From Melieria omissa (taxonomy: Eukaryota > Arthropoda > Insecta > Diptera > Ulidiidae): a DNA stretch of 64,000 bases. Every line of letters begins with the position of its first letter. The stretch's first letter is position 1. Shown here piece by piece: positions 23,644 to 35,813 of the stretch. The notes beneath the pieces are model-generated. The model was not told the origin of the DNA. It did not search any database and was given only the letters and a program-made list of their open reading frames with translations. Location: positions 11,639,532 through 11,703,531 of the forward strand of contig OZ020268.1 of NCBI GenBank assembly GCA_963971225.1, in the 5' to 3' direction. The translations under genes were made by a program, and so were the position numbers.

Positions 23644-24762
23644 AATTCGGTCTTGGTTGAACTCAGTAGAAAGGCCCACAAATCACAATATTGTAAATAC
23701 TTTTTTGAATTAAAAATTATCCTGAATTCCAAACAGATATTCTAAACTTTTAACACCGATATACATTTTTTACATACAGCTGTGCTACACAACAGCAAGG
23801 AGTACATTATTAATATTTTTATCATATTTTCTCATTATTGTCGCACTGTAAAAACTACAATAAGTATTGTAATTAAATATGTTAAATAAGTTTCAATTTC
23901 ATTAAACACTCAAACTGGCCATAAACTTGCTCTAAAAATCCATTATTTTTAAGATATTCTAAGGCCTTTGGTTTCACTGTAAAATTCAACAGCAACTACA
24001 AACTTCTCGGCCAACGTGTTAGCTGCTTCCCGAATAAATCCCAACTGTGTCGAGTTAGTCATGAAACTCTCAAAACTGGGCCCAACCTCCTAGTTAACAC
24101 ATTCAGCTGCTTATGCGTGCAGTGCAGGGAGACGTGCGTGCGGCGAGGTGTTTTTCAAACACTGCATTATGCAAACGTTTAACGACTTGCGCCAATAAAT
24201 TAAAACACTTTCTATGTCAGAAATAACAAGTGACAAATAGAAACCGTTCACCCTTTTAGTGCTTCGCCATAAACACGAAACACGTACTGGCGTGTGTCTG
24301 AATGTATACGAGTAAATGGGGGGCGATGGTAACTCGTGTGGGGTATCAACAAATTAACGAAATGATATATATGATTGCATACTTTTGGGCTGACAGCGCT
24401 ACTGCCTGGCGCAAGGCGCTCAGCATGTCTCAAATGTCTTCATGCATGCAAGTTGACAGCTATATGGCAGGTAGACATGCAGTCAGACAGACTTGAATCG
24501 ACAGACAGACAGATATATAAACACACGAAACAACTCGTGCCGGATGCGAAAGCTGCTCGTCTCAAAAGTCAGACATCGAATTTCCGCTTCCCACAGTGCC
24601 ACTGCCGCATTGTTGTTTATCATTATATGGTGGCGATTGTGTTGTTGCCCTGCATGACTTGAACGCATTTAACGCTTTGTTTTGCAATTTCCTATCTGAT
24701 TTTTTTATGACTTTCTGCATGCCTGCACCCGCCCACTCGTTGGCTGTGCTACACAACATTTA
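23644..24762. other. intergenic DNA upstream of the EF-hand gene
   Basis: No coding exon was identified. A leader exon ending in A before a GT donor is predicted to lie here or further left, because the next coding exon lacks its own ATG (see the EF-hand gene). Confidence 0.35.
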
Positions 24763-24763
24763 G

Positions 24764-27406
24764 TGGCAACAACAACCGCGCCAAGTGTTAATACGCGCAG
24801 GAAAACTGCCACGGCAAAAGGACGTACGCCGACGCCTACGCCAACAGCCAGCAGAGCGAACGCGGCCGGCCAGAATGCTAAGGCCGCACAACAACAGAAA
24901 TCAACAACGGTCGCAGCAACGGCCGGGGGCAAGGGAAGGAGCAAGTCGAGCCTGCAAATCAACACGACCATCCTGAAGACGGTCTCCGTGTTTCTGGCGA
25001 GCAGCAAGCGCAACGCCAGCAAACAGTCGAAGGACGCCGGCGGCTCACGACAGGTGCTCAAACGCTCGCGAAAGCAAAACATGGACGAGCTGAGTGGCAA
25101 AATGAACCCAAAGCTGATGGAACATTTGCGCAAAAAGACCAAATTCAGCAAGTGAGTTCGCATTTCATTTGAAATTGATATTGAATTTCCATTAGTGTTG
25201 TGCCTATTGCAATGTTCATCATACGCCCCGGTGGTGCTTGGGTGGCTAAGCGGAAATGTTTAGCAATAAACATGTGTGTGGTTATTTAGAGTCGTATATG
25301 TGTGTTGTACATATGTGAAGCTAATGGAAAGGGAAAGAAATAGAAATAGTTAGGCTTAGAAATAGTTTAATTAAGTTAATAGTTTCGACCCCAAAGTTGC
25401 CTGAGAGCAACTTCACCTATTTGTTGTCTTATAGCAAAAGCTATGATTGATTTATGGGTTTAATTTAAGTGGGCATCAACAAATTAATATTTTTAGAAGT
25501 AAATTCAAAGGAAATTACAAAAATTTTACTGTTATCCCAAAAATAATTTCTAATAATTTGCAGCAATATCAGAGAAAGTTTGTGTTCTAATTGAAGTCTA
25601 CGAATTGGGCGCGTTTGATCAAAACCCTGTTTCTTTATTAATGGTTAAATAAAATCAAAAAGTGATAATTTTGTATTTTTCCATAACTATTAAAAAACAC
25701 TGATCAACAGCAAAATGGCTTTTCTGGGTTTGACATCAGTTCTATGGTAATTAGGAAGCGCTGATTTCGAATCCGCAAACCGTTTTTAAAACTTAGTTTC
25801 CGTTTCCGGATTTTCTCTGTTGTTTTTACGTTTGGGATTGTAATTTCTAAACCAATAAACCGGTTGACATGGTTTTCTCTTTGTGGCATTTACAACACCT
25901 CACGGCTTCTTTTCCAATGTAATTTATTTTTATAAGTTTTACAATTCCCTGGTAATTGGACCTCAAAGTCGGAAAATATGGAATTTCAAGGCGTTTTCTT
26001 TGATGTTGAAAAACAGTGGCGGATCCAGGGGGGTTTTGGGGTTGAAACCCCCCGAAATATTTGGATCGACTATAAAACTACATACAAATTAAAAGGCATT
26101 TTAGTAAGTAATAATTACTTTTTAAAACCCCCCGAAATATTTTTCTGGATCCGCGCCTGTTGAAAAACATGCACCTTTTTCGTATATTAACTAACGACTT
26201 AGATGTTAAATGAAAGCAGAAACATCAAGTAATACAACACAGCCAAATAAACTGGTGTGTGTCCTATTCTCATCGAAATAATAGCAAAAATGTACCATAG
26301 CCATTTTCATAATTTTTCATATTTTTCATAAATTAAGGGCCTAATAGGAAATATCGTGTGCACACTTTTTAGACAAGTTTTTCATGATTTCAACACCATA
26401 AAGTAATGTCGAGACACAGGGTAAAATTGCGGGTCGAAAGGGTTAAATTCAAATGAAAATCGTATGCAAAATAGCTACCAAATGGATTGGGTTAAATCTT
26501 TGGACAAATCAAAAAATGTTTGTAATGACTTTAAACCAAGTTTAGAAAAAGTTTATTATTATTTTATTCATCTTTTTCATACTTTATTCATAATGAATAC
26601 TAGTTTTAATGAAAATGTGTATTTTTCATTAAATATAATCTTTTTTCAGAGACGAATTGGATGCACTGTATCGCATTTATCGCAAATTGGTTTCGAATTG
26701 TCAATATTCCGCCAAAACGTTGGCGACGGGCACTTCCGGTGCGGCCATAGTAAAGCCGCACGCCACTGTTGAGGTAGTGAACACAAAACAGGAATTTTAT
26801 ACACAAAATTCTCTATAATTTTGCATCATTTCGAGAACTGTTTTGTTCTGTCTCTTTCGCACACAGGGCATTGATCGCATTGTTTTTCGCGAGTTGCTGC
26901 ACAGCACATTCGACATTGTCACCGAGGAGATACTGATGGAGCGCATCTTTTGCAGCTGGGACAAGGCGCACGAGGGTCTGCCGTTACGCCTAGAAAGCTG
27001 GCTTACCGGATTGTCGGTGTTTTTGCGCGGCACCACTGCCGAACGTGCCATTTTCTGTTTTCGTGTCTATGATCTGAATGGTGATGGCTACATAACGAAG
27101 GATGAAATGTTTACGCTGTTGCGCAACTGTCTGATCAAGCAACCGCAAGATGAGGATCCCGACGAGGGTGTCAAGGATTTGGTGGAGATAGTGCTGAAGA
27201 AATTCGATATGGATAAGGATGGCAAGGTCAGTTGGGTCAATAGTTATAAGAAGAAACATTAAAATGTTCAACTTATCTTCTTGCAGGTATCACTAGAGGA
27301 CTTTTTGAACACTGTTGATGTGGAACCATTGCTGATTGAAGCCTTCGGGCAGTGCTTGCCCACAGACAGCGCAGTAGCTTCGTTCTTCTCAACGTTGCAG
27401 ATTTAA
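24764..27406 (+). CDS. EF-hand protein of the calaxin/EFCAB1 family (4 coding exons)
   Basis: Coding exons 24764-25151, 26650-26773, 26867-27226 and 27287-27406 join in frame at GT..AG sites. The N-terminal 130 residues are low-complexity and basic (Thr/Ala/Lys/Arg-rich). The rest aligns with calaxin: DELDALYRIYRKLVSN, then FRELLHSTFDIVTEEILMER, then ESWLTGLSVFLRGTTAERAI. Two canonical EF loops follow, DLNGDGYITKDE and DMDKDGKVSLED; the first EF hand is degenerate (DKAHEGLPLRLE). The end, LLIEAFGQCLPT, is a family signature. Calaxin is a calcium sensor of outer-arm dynein in cilia and flagella, so a sperm role is likely in a fly. No ATG exists in exon 1: an in-frame stop is at 24697 and the first codon is completed by A|TG across a TTAG acceptor at 24763 (inference). 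The long basic N-terminal extension is unusual for the family. Confidence 0.85.
26014..26159. mobile_element. hAT-type MITE (146 bp) inside the EF-hand gene intron
   Basis: Ends are CAGTGGCGGATCCAG and CTGGATCCGCGCCTG, with inner GGGTTTTGGGGTTGAAACCC and CCCCCCGAAATATTT blocks. It is flanked by a perfect 8-bp duplication, TTGAAAAA (26006-26013 and 26160-26167). Non-coding. Lies in intron 1 (25152-26649) of the EF-hand gene. Confidence 0.9.
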
Positions 27407-27975
27407 AAACATTTCATGTTCTACTAATAACAAACTTTTCAATCAAATTGAAACACTTGCAGTGAAAACATTAACCTTAGTTTAAACACAAAAGTGAATA
27501 AGTAAAATGAATTAGTAACGACACGTCATTCGACCTTTCGACACTATAATCTGTATTCTCTGTATGATTCAGCTACATTAAAAAATTCAATGAACTCCAT
27601 TAGCAGAAATGTCAATGCACATTAAATATATAAATGCATTTTCGTCAAATTGTCTAGCAAAACTGATTGACGTTCTTTATAGCCATTTACTTGAAAGCCT
27701 GTTAACATGTCGTTAATGCATAAGTTGCTGCTTAGCTCACAAGCTTGCTCGAATTTTAATTTCACTTATTTCATTTTAATTGCTTTGTTTGTAGCTAAAT
27801 TGCAATGTGTTCTAATTTTCTAAAAATATAAACGTAAACATGTTTACTACATGGAATGGAGCAAAAAACTTAAATTCAACGACCGGCGGGACCTGTGTTA
27901 GTCGGAGAAAAATTGTAACATTTTGAGGTTAAGGGGAGAATTTGGTTTTAATTCAGTTGCAAGTAGTAAAATATA
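27407..27975. other. 3' flank of the EF-hand gene
   Basis: No gene. Non-canonical ATTAAA hexamers occur (for example near 27578 and 27619), but no clear AATAAA was located close to the stop. Confidence 0.35.
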
Positions 27976-28527
27976 CGAGGGCGGGTCAATAAGTCCGTGA
28001 CTTTTTGAATGAAGCACAGGTTTTTAGATAAAAAGTTATTTTATTTTTCAACGTAGTCTCCTTTGAGATCTATACACTTAGCCCAACGTTTCTCCAGTTT
28101 TTTTATCCCTTCCGAAAAATATGATTTGTCGAGGTCTTCAAAATAGACATTTGTTTGTGAGATGACTTCGTCATTGGAGGCAAATCTCTTTCCGCCGAGC
28201 CATTTCTTCAAGTTTGGGAACAAGAAATAGTCACTTGGGGCTAGATCGGGTGAATAGGCGGGATGAAGGAGCAATTCGTAGCCCAATTCATGGATTTTTG
28301 CCATGGAAACTGCACATGTGTGCACCCGTGCACACGAAATTCACTTTTTTCCATTTTCTTCTCAGTCAACGCGGTAATCTGATATTAACGGCTGTCAAAA
28401 ACAAACTACAGCTTGTTCAATTTTTGACAAGAGTCAACTGACAGATGACTCTTGACGGGAGCAGTGTTGCCATTTCAATTAAGAGGCGGGAAATTCAAAA
28501 AGTCACGAACTTATTAACCCGCCCTCG
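27976..28527 (-). mobile_element. internally deleted mariner (552 bp) with long near-perfect terminal repeats
   Basis: Left end CGAGGGCGGGTCAATAAGTC and right end (inverted) CGAGGGCGGGTTAATAAGTT continue to about 35 bp with three mismatches. Both are flanked by TA. It contains only the C-terminal quarter of a transposase, on the minus strand. Non-autonomous. Confidence 0.9.
28041..28325 (-). pseudogene. mariner transposase C-terminal fragment
   Basis: A 94-codon frame with LHPAYSPDLAPSDYFLFPNL, which contains the third catalytic aspartate. It continues to KKLEKRWAKCIDLKGDYVEK, the usual mariner C-terminus. The first two catalytic blocks and the DNA-binding region are absent. Lies inside 27976-28527. 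Confidence 0.88.
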
Positions 28528-30730
28528 TAGTAGAAATCATGGAAAAAATGCCAAGCGATGTTGATAAATACTCTTAACTTATAAAGAAAATTGTCTAAAA
28601 TCATGAGAAATTTTATTCTGCTTACATTCTTCACTGGCCAAGAACAATGTTTGCAGACACCATAGAGAGGTCCGCAATAGACATATTTGCAAAGACAGAG
28701 CTCTTTTGGCTTGGTTCTTCCTCGAAGGTGGGTCATTGTGGTCTTTCGTCATTGAAATTACAACATTACAAATTTTTTACAAGGTTTAGCTCCCGAATCC
28801 TCGAGTTTCCTTTCGAACCAATGACTATTTCATTTAGGGGCTTCTTTTGTTACAAGTTATGCTCTTTTCTTTGAAATGAAAAATTTTATGAAAAGCATTC
28901 TCGAATCTCACTCTAAAGTAAAGTTATAATTTTAAATTTTCGCACTTTTCCAAACATGCACTTTTCCATTCAAGCATTAATTTTTGTTTATCCAGCTTCG
29001 AAGATTGCTGTGACCAATATCTGCGGTTCAGAAAAGAAACATGTACATACACTTTTGTACTCTTATCTGCCCAAATTCATGTATGACTCAAGATCAGCGA
29101 GTTTCCATTTTCTGTTATTTCATCATCGGTGGACTGATGCTCGTTCATAGGTAAACAACCGCATAAATATTAATCGCATTGCAGCTCCCGGTTCAACACG
29201 ATTTCCCGCATCTCTTTGCCTTTGTATTCATTATGCGAGGGTTACGTGTCGTCGTTGCCAATTCTAATCACTGCGGCGGCTACTGATAAGAAATTTTCAA
29301 ACATTCGCTTTTGCTATTTTTGGTTTAAGGTTGTATTGCCCTAACCATAAAGTTCGCTGAAATCTATTATACAAAGTAGTTCAATGTTCAACTGGTGATT
29401 AGAATGCGTTTCTGGGTACAACACTACGATAACGACACGTCCCATTTATAAGCGAAAGATTACGTGCTCAGTGCACGAAATCCACTCGAAGCCCAGTGAC
29501 TGTGCATTTAGTGGTGAATCGATAAACGAATGTGTGTGTACACAATATGCAAGCTGCACATATGAATTCCTATACTTAATCCATCTAAATTCGCACACTA
29601 AGTCGCTGTGCTACTTGGGCGCTGTTGCTGACCTCATTCTTGCTGAGCTTGTTTTGTCTCTCCCATTAAGATCAAAAGAAAGATCAAACCATAAGCTGCG
29701 AAACACTGTTTCTCCTTTCCCTCCTGTCATCCAATTCAACGTTCATAATCCTTTGTAAATATTTTTGCAATTTTTTGTTACCAGTGTCTCACTGACTGGA
29801 ATCGTTATAAGGTAAGTGAAATTTTTGTTATATATTTCATTTTAAAATATTTTGTATTATTTTCTCTACTTTGACCAGCATTTGCCACACTTATTAAATG
29901 ATTAAACAATTAAAAATACCTAATGGAGTTTAAAGCTATCATTTCATAGTAAGTAAGTAATAATCTTATTTGAATAATTGAAACAAAAGTTGGACTTTTG
30001 TTTGATTGCTCCATTAAAAAATTGTCTAGTCAAAGGTTATCAAATCTCAAAACTAGTTTCAATGTTGGTCGTTAAAAGTTATACATTTTTGCACACAACT
30101 GTCAAAGTAAGCCACACATTAACTTTCATTAACTTTCAGTGGATTTGTAATATTTTGCATCGCTTCACTTCATTCAATAACAGATGATCGCAATCAAGTC
30201 ACAACTGATTGGCATATGGAAATTTTCAATGCAACCGAGTCACTCAATGTTTGATTGATATGAACATACATTCATATATATGTGCATACATTTGTGTGGC
30301 TTGCAATTATTAGAAAAAGTTATAAAATTAATAGATATTGTTTTTTGATTGTCTGAGCAAAAAGATCACTGTCGGTTAATTTACATACTTGTCTTGACAT
30401 GTGTTTCTGATTTTAACTATAATTATAGACACATGTATAATTGATTCAATTCATTGTATGTATTAATTGCAAATATTTAAATAGACACGGCCGTCTTGAG
30501 TGATTTCGAAAGTAAGACATGGAGTCCACAAGGAATTTTGAAAGCGCTGCATACAAATACATTCAATTCATGATGAAAGTTATAAAAAAGTTTGTTATAT
30601 GAACAAAGGAGAAGATTGTCTAAACATTACATTGTGCAACCAAATTTTAACCACAAATTTTTTGTATTATGAAACCCATAGGAACTGTTTTGAGGTTCTT
30701 TTTATAAAAAGTGAATTAATATTTTTAATA
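28528..30730. other. intergenic DNA without supported genes
   Basis: AT-rich, with several short frames of no recognisable family. Nothing further is seen. Confidence 0.4.
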
Positions 30731-31466
30731 TCAGGTGTACAACTTTGCTTCCGCCGTTTTCCGATAGGTGGCTGTACCGGCTGAGGCTGGTTGAAATACA
30801 TAGATGGTAATGCCTTTAAAGTGAGTGTGAACAGTGCCTAACGAATTGTCATCGCCGTTTCAGTTGTTCTTGTTTTCGTATTATTCACGCTCGAAAATGT
30901 CCGTTTATGAGCCCAATTCTCGCCATTTGCGGGAAGTTTTACTTTTCTGTTACAATTCGAAAAAAATGCAGCTGAAGCGCATCGAATGCTCTCAGAAACT
31001 TACGGTGATGCTGCTCTGAGTGAAAGAACGTGTCGGGAGTGGTTTCAACGTTTTAAAAATGGTGATTTCGATGCCGAAGACAAACATGGTGGTGACCACT
31101 TTTGCGGCCTCACGTCGCAAAAGTGGTCAAAAAGTACCTGGAAACGCTGAAATGGGAAGTCTTGCCCCACCCGCCGTATTCCCCAGATGTCGCCCCTTCT
31201 GACTTCCACCTATTCCGTTCGATGGCACACGGCCTGGCAGATCAACGTTTTCAATCCTTCGAAGAATTGGAAAAATGGATTGCTTCATGGATAGCGTCAA
31301 AAGAGGACTCCTTTTTTCGAGCCGGGATCCGAAAATTGCCGGAAAGATGGGAGAAAGTTGTCGCTAGCGACGGACGATACTTTGAATAATACCTCTGTAA
31401 GCACTTTTTCGCAATAAAGCTTTTAATTTTGGAAAAAAAACGGCGGAAGCAAAGTTGTACATCTGA
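30731..31466 (+). mobile_element. internally deleted mariner (736 bp)
   Basis: Left end TCAGGTGTACAACTTTGCTT and right end (inverted) TCAGATGTACAACTTTGCTT match at all but one position over about 30 bp. Both are flanked by TA (30729-30730 and 31467-31468). It retains the start and the end of the transposase gene but not the middle. Confidence 0.9.
30894..31389 (+). pseudogene. mariner transposase with central deletion
   Basis: A mariner N-terminal helix-turn-helix segment (REVLLFCYNSKKMQLKRIEC, then TCREWFQRFKNGDFDAEDKH) is split by a frameshift near 31020. It is followed at about 31090 by a jump to the C-terminal part HPPYSPDVAPSDFHLFRSMA and a normal stop at 31389. The third catalytic aspartate is kept; the first two are lost. 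Inactive. Confidence 0.85.
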
Positions 31467-32136
31467 TATATATTGTACATATTTGCTTTGATGGAGAGTA
31501 TTTTATTCCTCAACAAACAAGTTGCTCTTGGTCTCAGATATAATCACAGGTCACTGCTTCATTGGTGTAATATGTTATATACAAATGGTGACTGGCGACC
31601 GATGATTTATGGGGATGCAGTAGAATCAGTTGAGTACCTGTTATGCCACTATTCATCACTAAAATAACGAAATCTCCGAACCCTTGGGACCAGGTTCTTT
31701 GATGAATTCTTGAATATAGTAGATTTCTGACCACAATTTCGTCACAGACACCAAATGCTTCCCAAACGATTCCGTTTGGATCCACATAAAACTCAACATT
31801 TAGGCAAAGGATACTAACAATCAAATCGAAGGGCTTCTTAATGGACCTAACGAGGTCTGCTAGTGGAAGTACAAATGCAAACTCCTCTGCTGTAACCTAA
31901 CCTAACTTTAATGTGACTAATATTTAGTACACAAAACATCCGAGCGTAATAATTATTTGCTTTTATTTATGAAATGATTGAATATATCATATTTACAGTC
32001 AACTAAATATACGAGTATAAATCTGCAAGAAACTTTTTTGTAAAGAAAATATAATATGGCTGCGCTCTTTCTTCATGCAGAAAAGGGAATCGTAGTATGG
32101 AATGCAGAAGGCAATTTTGTCCTAACAATAAAAGTA
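31467..32136. other. intergenic DNA without supported genes
   Basis: No gene or element ends recognised. CCTAACCTAAC words near 31897 are common in insect genomes and not informative here. Confidence 0.35.
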
Positions 32137-32915
32137 CAGTGCATTTCAAAAATAAGTGTTTGCCATATCTTTTTAGCTGTAGAAGTTTGCCATGGTTTTA
32201 ATATCAGATCATCAAAAAACGTTTCGAAGTAGTGTTTTTGGTAAACCATCCAAATGGTCTAAAAATGAATCCTTCACAAGTCGCAAAATACACAAAAACA
32301 TCAGTTTCATTTGTGAGGAAGTGGAAGTGGAAGACGAGCCACGTAGAGGCAGGAAGAGAACCACTCAGAACAAAGCAGATAAGGCGATAGTCCAACTTTT
32401 AGCCTAAAGCTAGCGAAGAAAAGATTGCCGCAGAAGAGAGTCGAAGTATCAACGGCCACTATCCGATGCAGGCTTCTGAAATCGGGCATTCTTCAAAGAA
32501 ATACCGTGTCGAAAACGCTACTTTGTAAAAATATGTGGAAAATCGTCTGAAATGGGATAGAGAGAATTTGGGGTGGAAACACTAAATTGGCCATCTGAAA
32601 GTCCAGATGCAAACCCGATCGAAAATGTTTGGTCCTTAATGAAGCCAAAGCTTAGAGGAAAAATAATATCAACAACAAAATAGCTCATTTTGGCATTTAA
32701 ACGGATTTCGAGAGGGGTTTCTTGGGAGTACATTCTAAAATAAGCCAAAATTGTAACAAAAGATGCCAAGCTATTACTGCCAACAAGGGAGACTGAACAA
32801 AATTTTGATAATAATGCGAAAAATATATTTGCACAGCCTTTCAGAAAATATATATAATTCATTACTATATCTTCTTTTGTAAGTTTTAAGCAACACTTAT
32901 TTTTTAAACGCACTG
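32137..32915 (+). mobile_element. degenerate Tc1-like element (779 bp)
   Basis: Left end CAGTGCATTTCAAAAATAAG and right end (inverted) CAGTGCGTTTAAAAAATAAG lie inside TA dinucleotides. The interior holds scraps of a plus-strand Tc1 transposase: a DNA-binding portion near 32250-32400 and the LNWPSESPDANPIENVWSLM block near 32585-32640. The catalytic core between them is deleted and the frame is broken. Confidence 0.82.
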
Positions 32916-34237
32916 TAGTACAATAAAAAGGAACTAATTAATTTATACTTTAAGGATTCAAAAAATAAGAGATGTGCCCTAATTTGCTCCTCTAAGCCCA
33001 TATTCAATTGAAAATACTTACTTTGATTTCAAACCTATAATGCGCCCAATGCTAGAAACGCCTGCGTTAAAACGATCCGTCCATCTATTGAGCTTTAAAC
33101 TGACACTATTTGATAAGTGATTTTACAAGTAGTGCAACAATGTTTCAATAGTCATTCCCTACAGATGTAAAAACCCACTATAAAGTCAGATAAAAATGTT
33201 CAACATATGTAAATGAAGCCCCTGCAGTGCTGTGCCACGGATTTAATGCGAAGTTTTTGCTATAAAGTGATAATATTATTTGGAATTTTAACGATTCGAA
33301 AAGTAGTAGGCAGCGCCCACATTTAATTGAATGCTTATTCAATAATTATTGCAATTACTTTAATTCCTGCTATTCGTGGACCCCTGTCTCCGTCAGAAGG
33401 ACTGATGAAAAAATATGACTAGTCAAGCTGTCACAATTTAGCGAATAACATATACTATGATATATACTCCAGCAATGCGTCTCGATCACAGCGAATCACA
33501 CTCGCTTCTAAGGTTACCGAAATGTTGGTATTATCAAAGCGTGTCGCTGTTGCCGCACTTGAGTAAACAGAAATACTGCCTGTCACTTTTCATACGAAGT
33601 GTGCCCGTGCAATTATTTTGTCATTTTGATAAAAAGACAAACAGTAAAACGTTACGTTCCAGTACAAACGATAGACGTGCATGAATAAGCAACACAACGC
33701 AGCGCGGTGAACTACAAAAGTCAGCGCGACCCAACTCGGGGTGGCTCAACTAAGTGGCCGGCTCGGTGGGTGGGTGTCGCGCACAAGTCGCGCCAATTTT
33801 CAATTTCAAAGTCGCACCACACGCACACACATATGTATATATGAGTCTTGTTAAAGGGTGTCTGCTGTACACAAGCGACCAAGCAACTTGACAGTCATAA
33901 GCAGTTCGCATTAGAACGAAATCACAAAAACAAAGGCAAGCGAAAAATTCACGGTTGCGAATATATCAACTGACAAAGCAAATGGATTGACGAGCAAATT
34001 CAACAACAAGACGATTAATATATCAGAGAACTTGTGATAAAAATTATGACAAACTGACATAGTTGTATGAGATATGTATTCATATATCGTGGATATTCTA
34101 TAAGCGTTGGAATAAAATGCTAAAATAAAATGTTGAATTGCATTTTTGAAAAAAAGTTCATTCTATATATAAGCATTGGAAAAAATGTTAAAATAAAATG
34201 TTGAAATTCATTTTGAAAAAAAAAAAAATTGTATTAA
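32916..34237. other. intergenic DNA; GC-richer island at about 33680-33990
   Basis: No gene. The 33680-33990 stretch (GGCCGGCTCGGTGGGTGGG, TATATG near 33834, then a leader-like A-rich run) resembles a promoter, but no downstream coding exon was found to go with it. Confidence 0.3.
34095..34228 (+). repeat. tandem duplication, period about 65 bp
   Basis: Two adjacent diverged copies sharing TTCTATA..AAGC.TTGGAA, TAAAATAAAATGTTGAA and a terminal TTTGAAAAAAA run. Confidence 0.7.
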
Positions 34238-34511
34238 CCCTTCGATGGGCAGTAATTAGTTAGTACACATCAGCACTTTGTCGTCTGGCCAGACGAAATC
34301 TGGGTGAGGCTTTTGACAACGGCAAAGAGCAATGACAGATAAAGTTTATTATGTTTATATGGTAGGCAACGTATGTAAGTATATATATATACACATTATG
34401 TTCATATATACTTAGTTACCCACAAATAAACTATAAATAGGAGATGAATCTGTGATTTTTTTTAATTTTCGAACCATTTCGTCTGGCCAGACAACAAAGT
34501 TCATCCGAGGG
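34238..34511. mobile_element. piggyBac-like MITE (274 bp) in a TTAA target
   Basis: Perfect TTAA at both sides (34234-34237 and 34512-34515). Ends are CCCTTCG and CGAGGG. Subterminal inverted blocks each contain the palindrome GTCTGGCCAGAC (34283-34294 and 34481-34492), followed by GAAAT toward the inside. TTAA duplication with CCC..GGG ends is the hallmark of piggyBac-type transposons. No coding content. Confidence 0.85.
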
Positions 34512-35168
34512 TTAAGCAATCAGAAGTTCACATATATTTTCTGCACTTGTCTTAGAAGACAATGGACCCAACTTCCAACATAATCGGACTGATAGAGTAA
34601 TTTGTTTTTAAGATGTTTTCATAGATCAGAAAGATGATGCGTGCGTTCCTTGATCCATTTTTTCTGTACAATTTCTTATATTATATTTAAGTTAACATTT
34701 ACCAAGTTTGTACTTCTGTCAATTAATGAACAATTTATATTTTTATCTAAAACAGTTGTTAAGTTAACTGGTTTTCATGAATGTCTAAAGGTTTCCTTTT
34801 AAAGACATGAGAGTAAATGTTTTAAAGATTTCAATGGATGCGAAAGTATAAAACAATCGATGAATTTTTGTAATCGTAGCTTCAGGCAGCCCATTAAAAA
34901 ATAAAAGCGATTCAATTTATTTGCCTTGAATGTAATGATTTCTTGTAAATGTATACTTTTCTCAACCTTTGAAGGCATTTGCGCATATGGAAAACCCTAC
35001 ATAGTGAAATGCGAACTAGAACTAGAAATGAGTAACTAGAAAACTAATTTGTCGTGGTTCCGCTTGTTAGTGCGTGGAACGACTGTGGTATGCGAAAAGC
35101 TACACCCATGTCAGATATTTTTACAGATTCCTTTGCTCTTGACATAATTCAATTTTTGGTAAGCCGCG

Positions 35169-35813
35169 TCACATCGCACACGCACAACAAAAGTGACACA
35201 ACTCAAAATTTGTGATTTTTCAGGAAACGCAAAACACTGTTTTTGAGCTAAATAAACATTTTTTTTTAATAACGAATAGACCGTTCAGTAGAAAATCCTT
35301 ACAGATTATGCTTTTTGATAAGTTCCAAGAATTTTCTTTTATATTTTACACTAGAAAATCCAAAATTTTGAGTTGTGACTGTTTTGATGATATTTTAATT
35401 CAATAATTACGAAACTATTTCAAGTTATGCCACTTTTTCTGAATTTAATAATTATAAATGACAGTTAAAAAGTTGAAAGAAAAATTTTGAAAATTCATAA
35501 TTAATTTTAATAATTACAAATATCTACAAAAATTGTCAGAATTTTGCTTAAAATTAACTCTAACAAAAATTTATTTCGTTAAAAGTGACACAATTCGAGT
35601 TCGACTCTTTTACATTGAGCTGCAGCGATCAAATAGCATCAAACTTCTGACATGAAGAGAGACCTAACTGTATTTTTGCAACAGTTAACAACAACAAAAT
35701 ATACTGAGCTTTTGCTGATTGTTAGATTGATGCATTGTGCACAGTATTAACACATAAACCCGAAAATGAAAAATTTTAAGTTGTGTCACTTTTGTAGTGC
35801 GAGTGCGACATGT
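35169..35813. mobile_element. long-terminal-inverted-repeat element, 645 bp, non-coding
   Basis: The left arm has CACGCACAACAAAAGTGACA then CAACTCAAAATTT. The right arm inverted has CTCGCACTACAAAAGTGACA then CAACTTAAAATTTT, giving inverted arms of about 40 bp. An extra internal AAGTGACACAATTCGAG block occurs at 35583. AT-rich interior without coding capacity. A solo arm of the same family lies at 40455-40495. Superfamily not determined. Confidence 0.72.
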
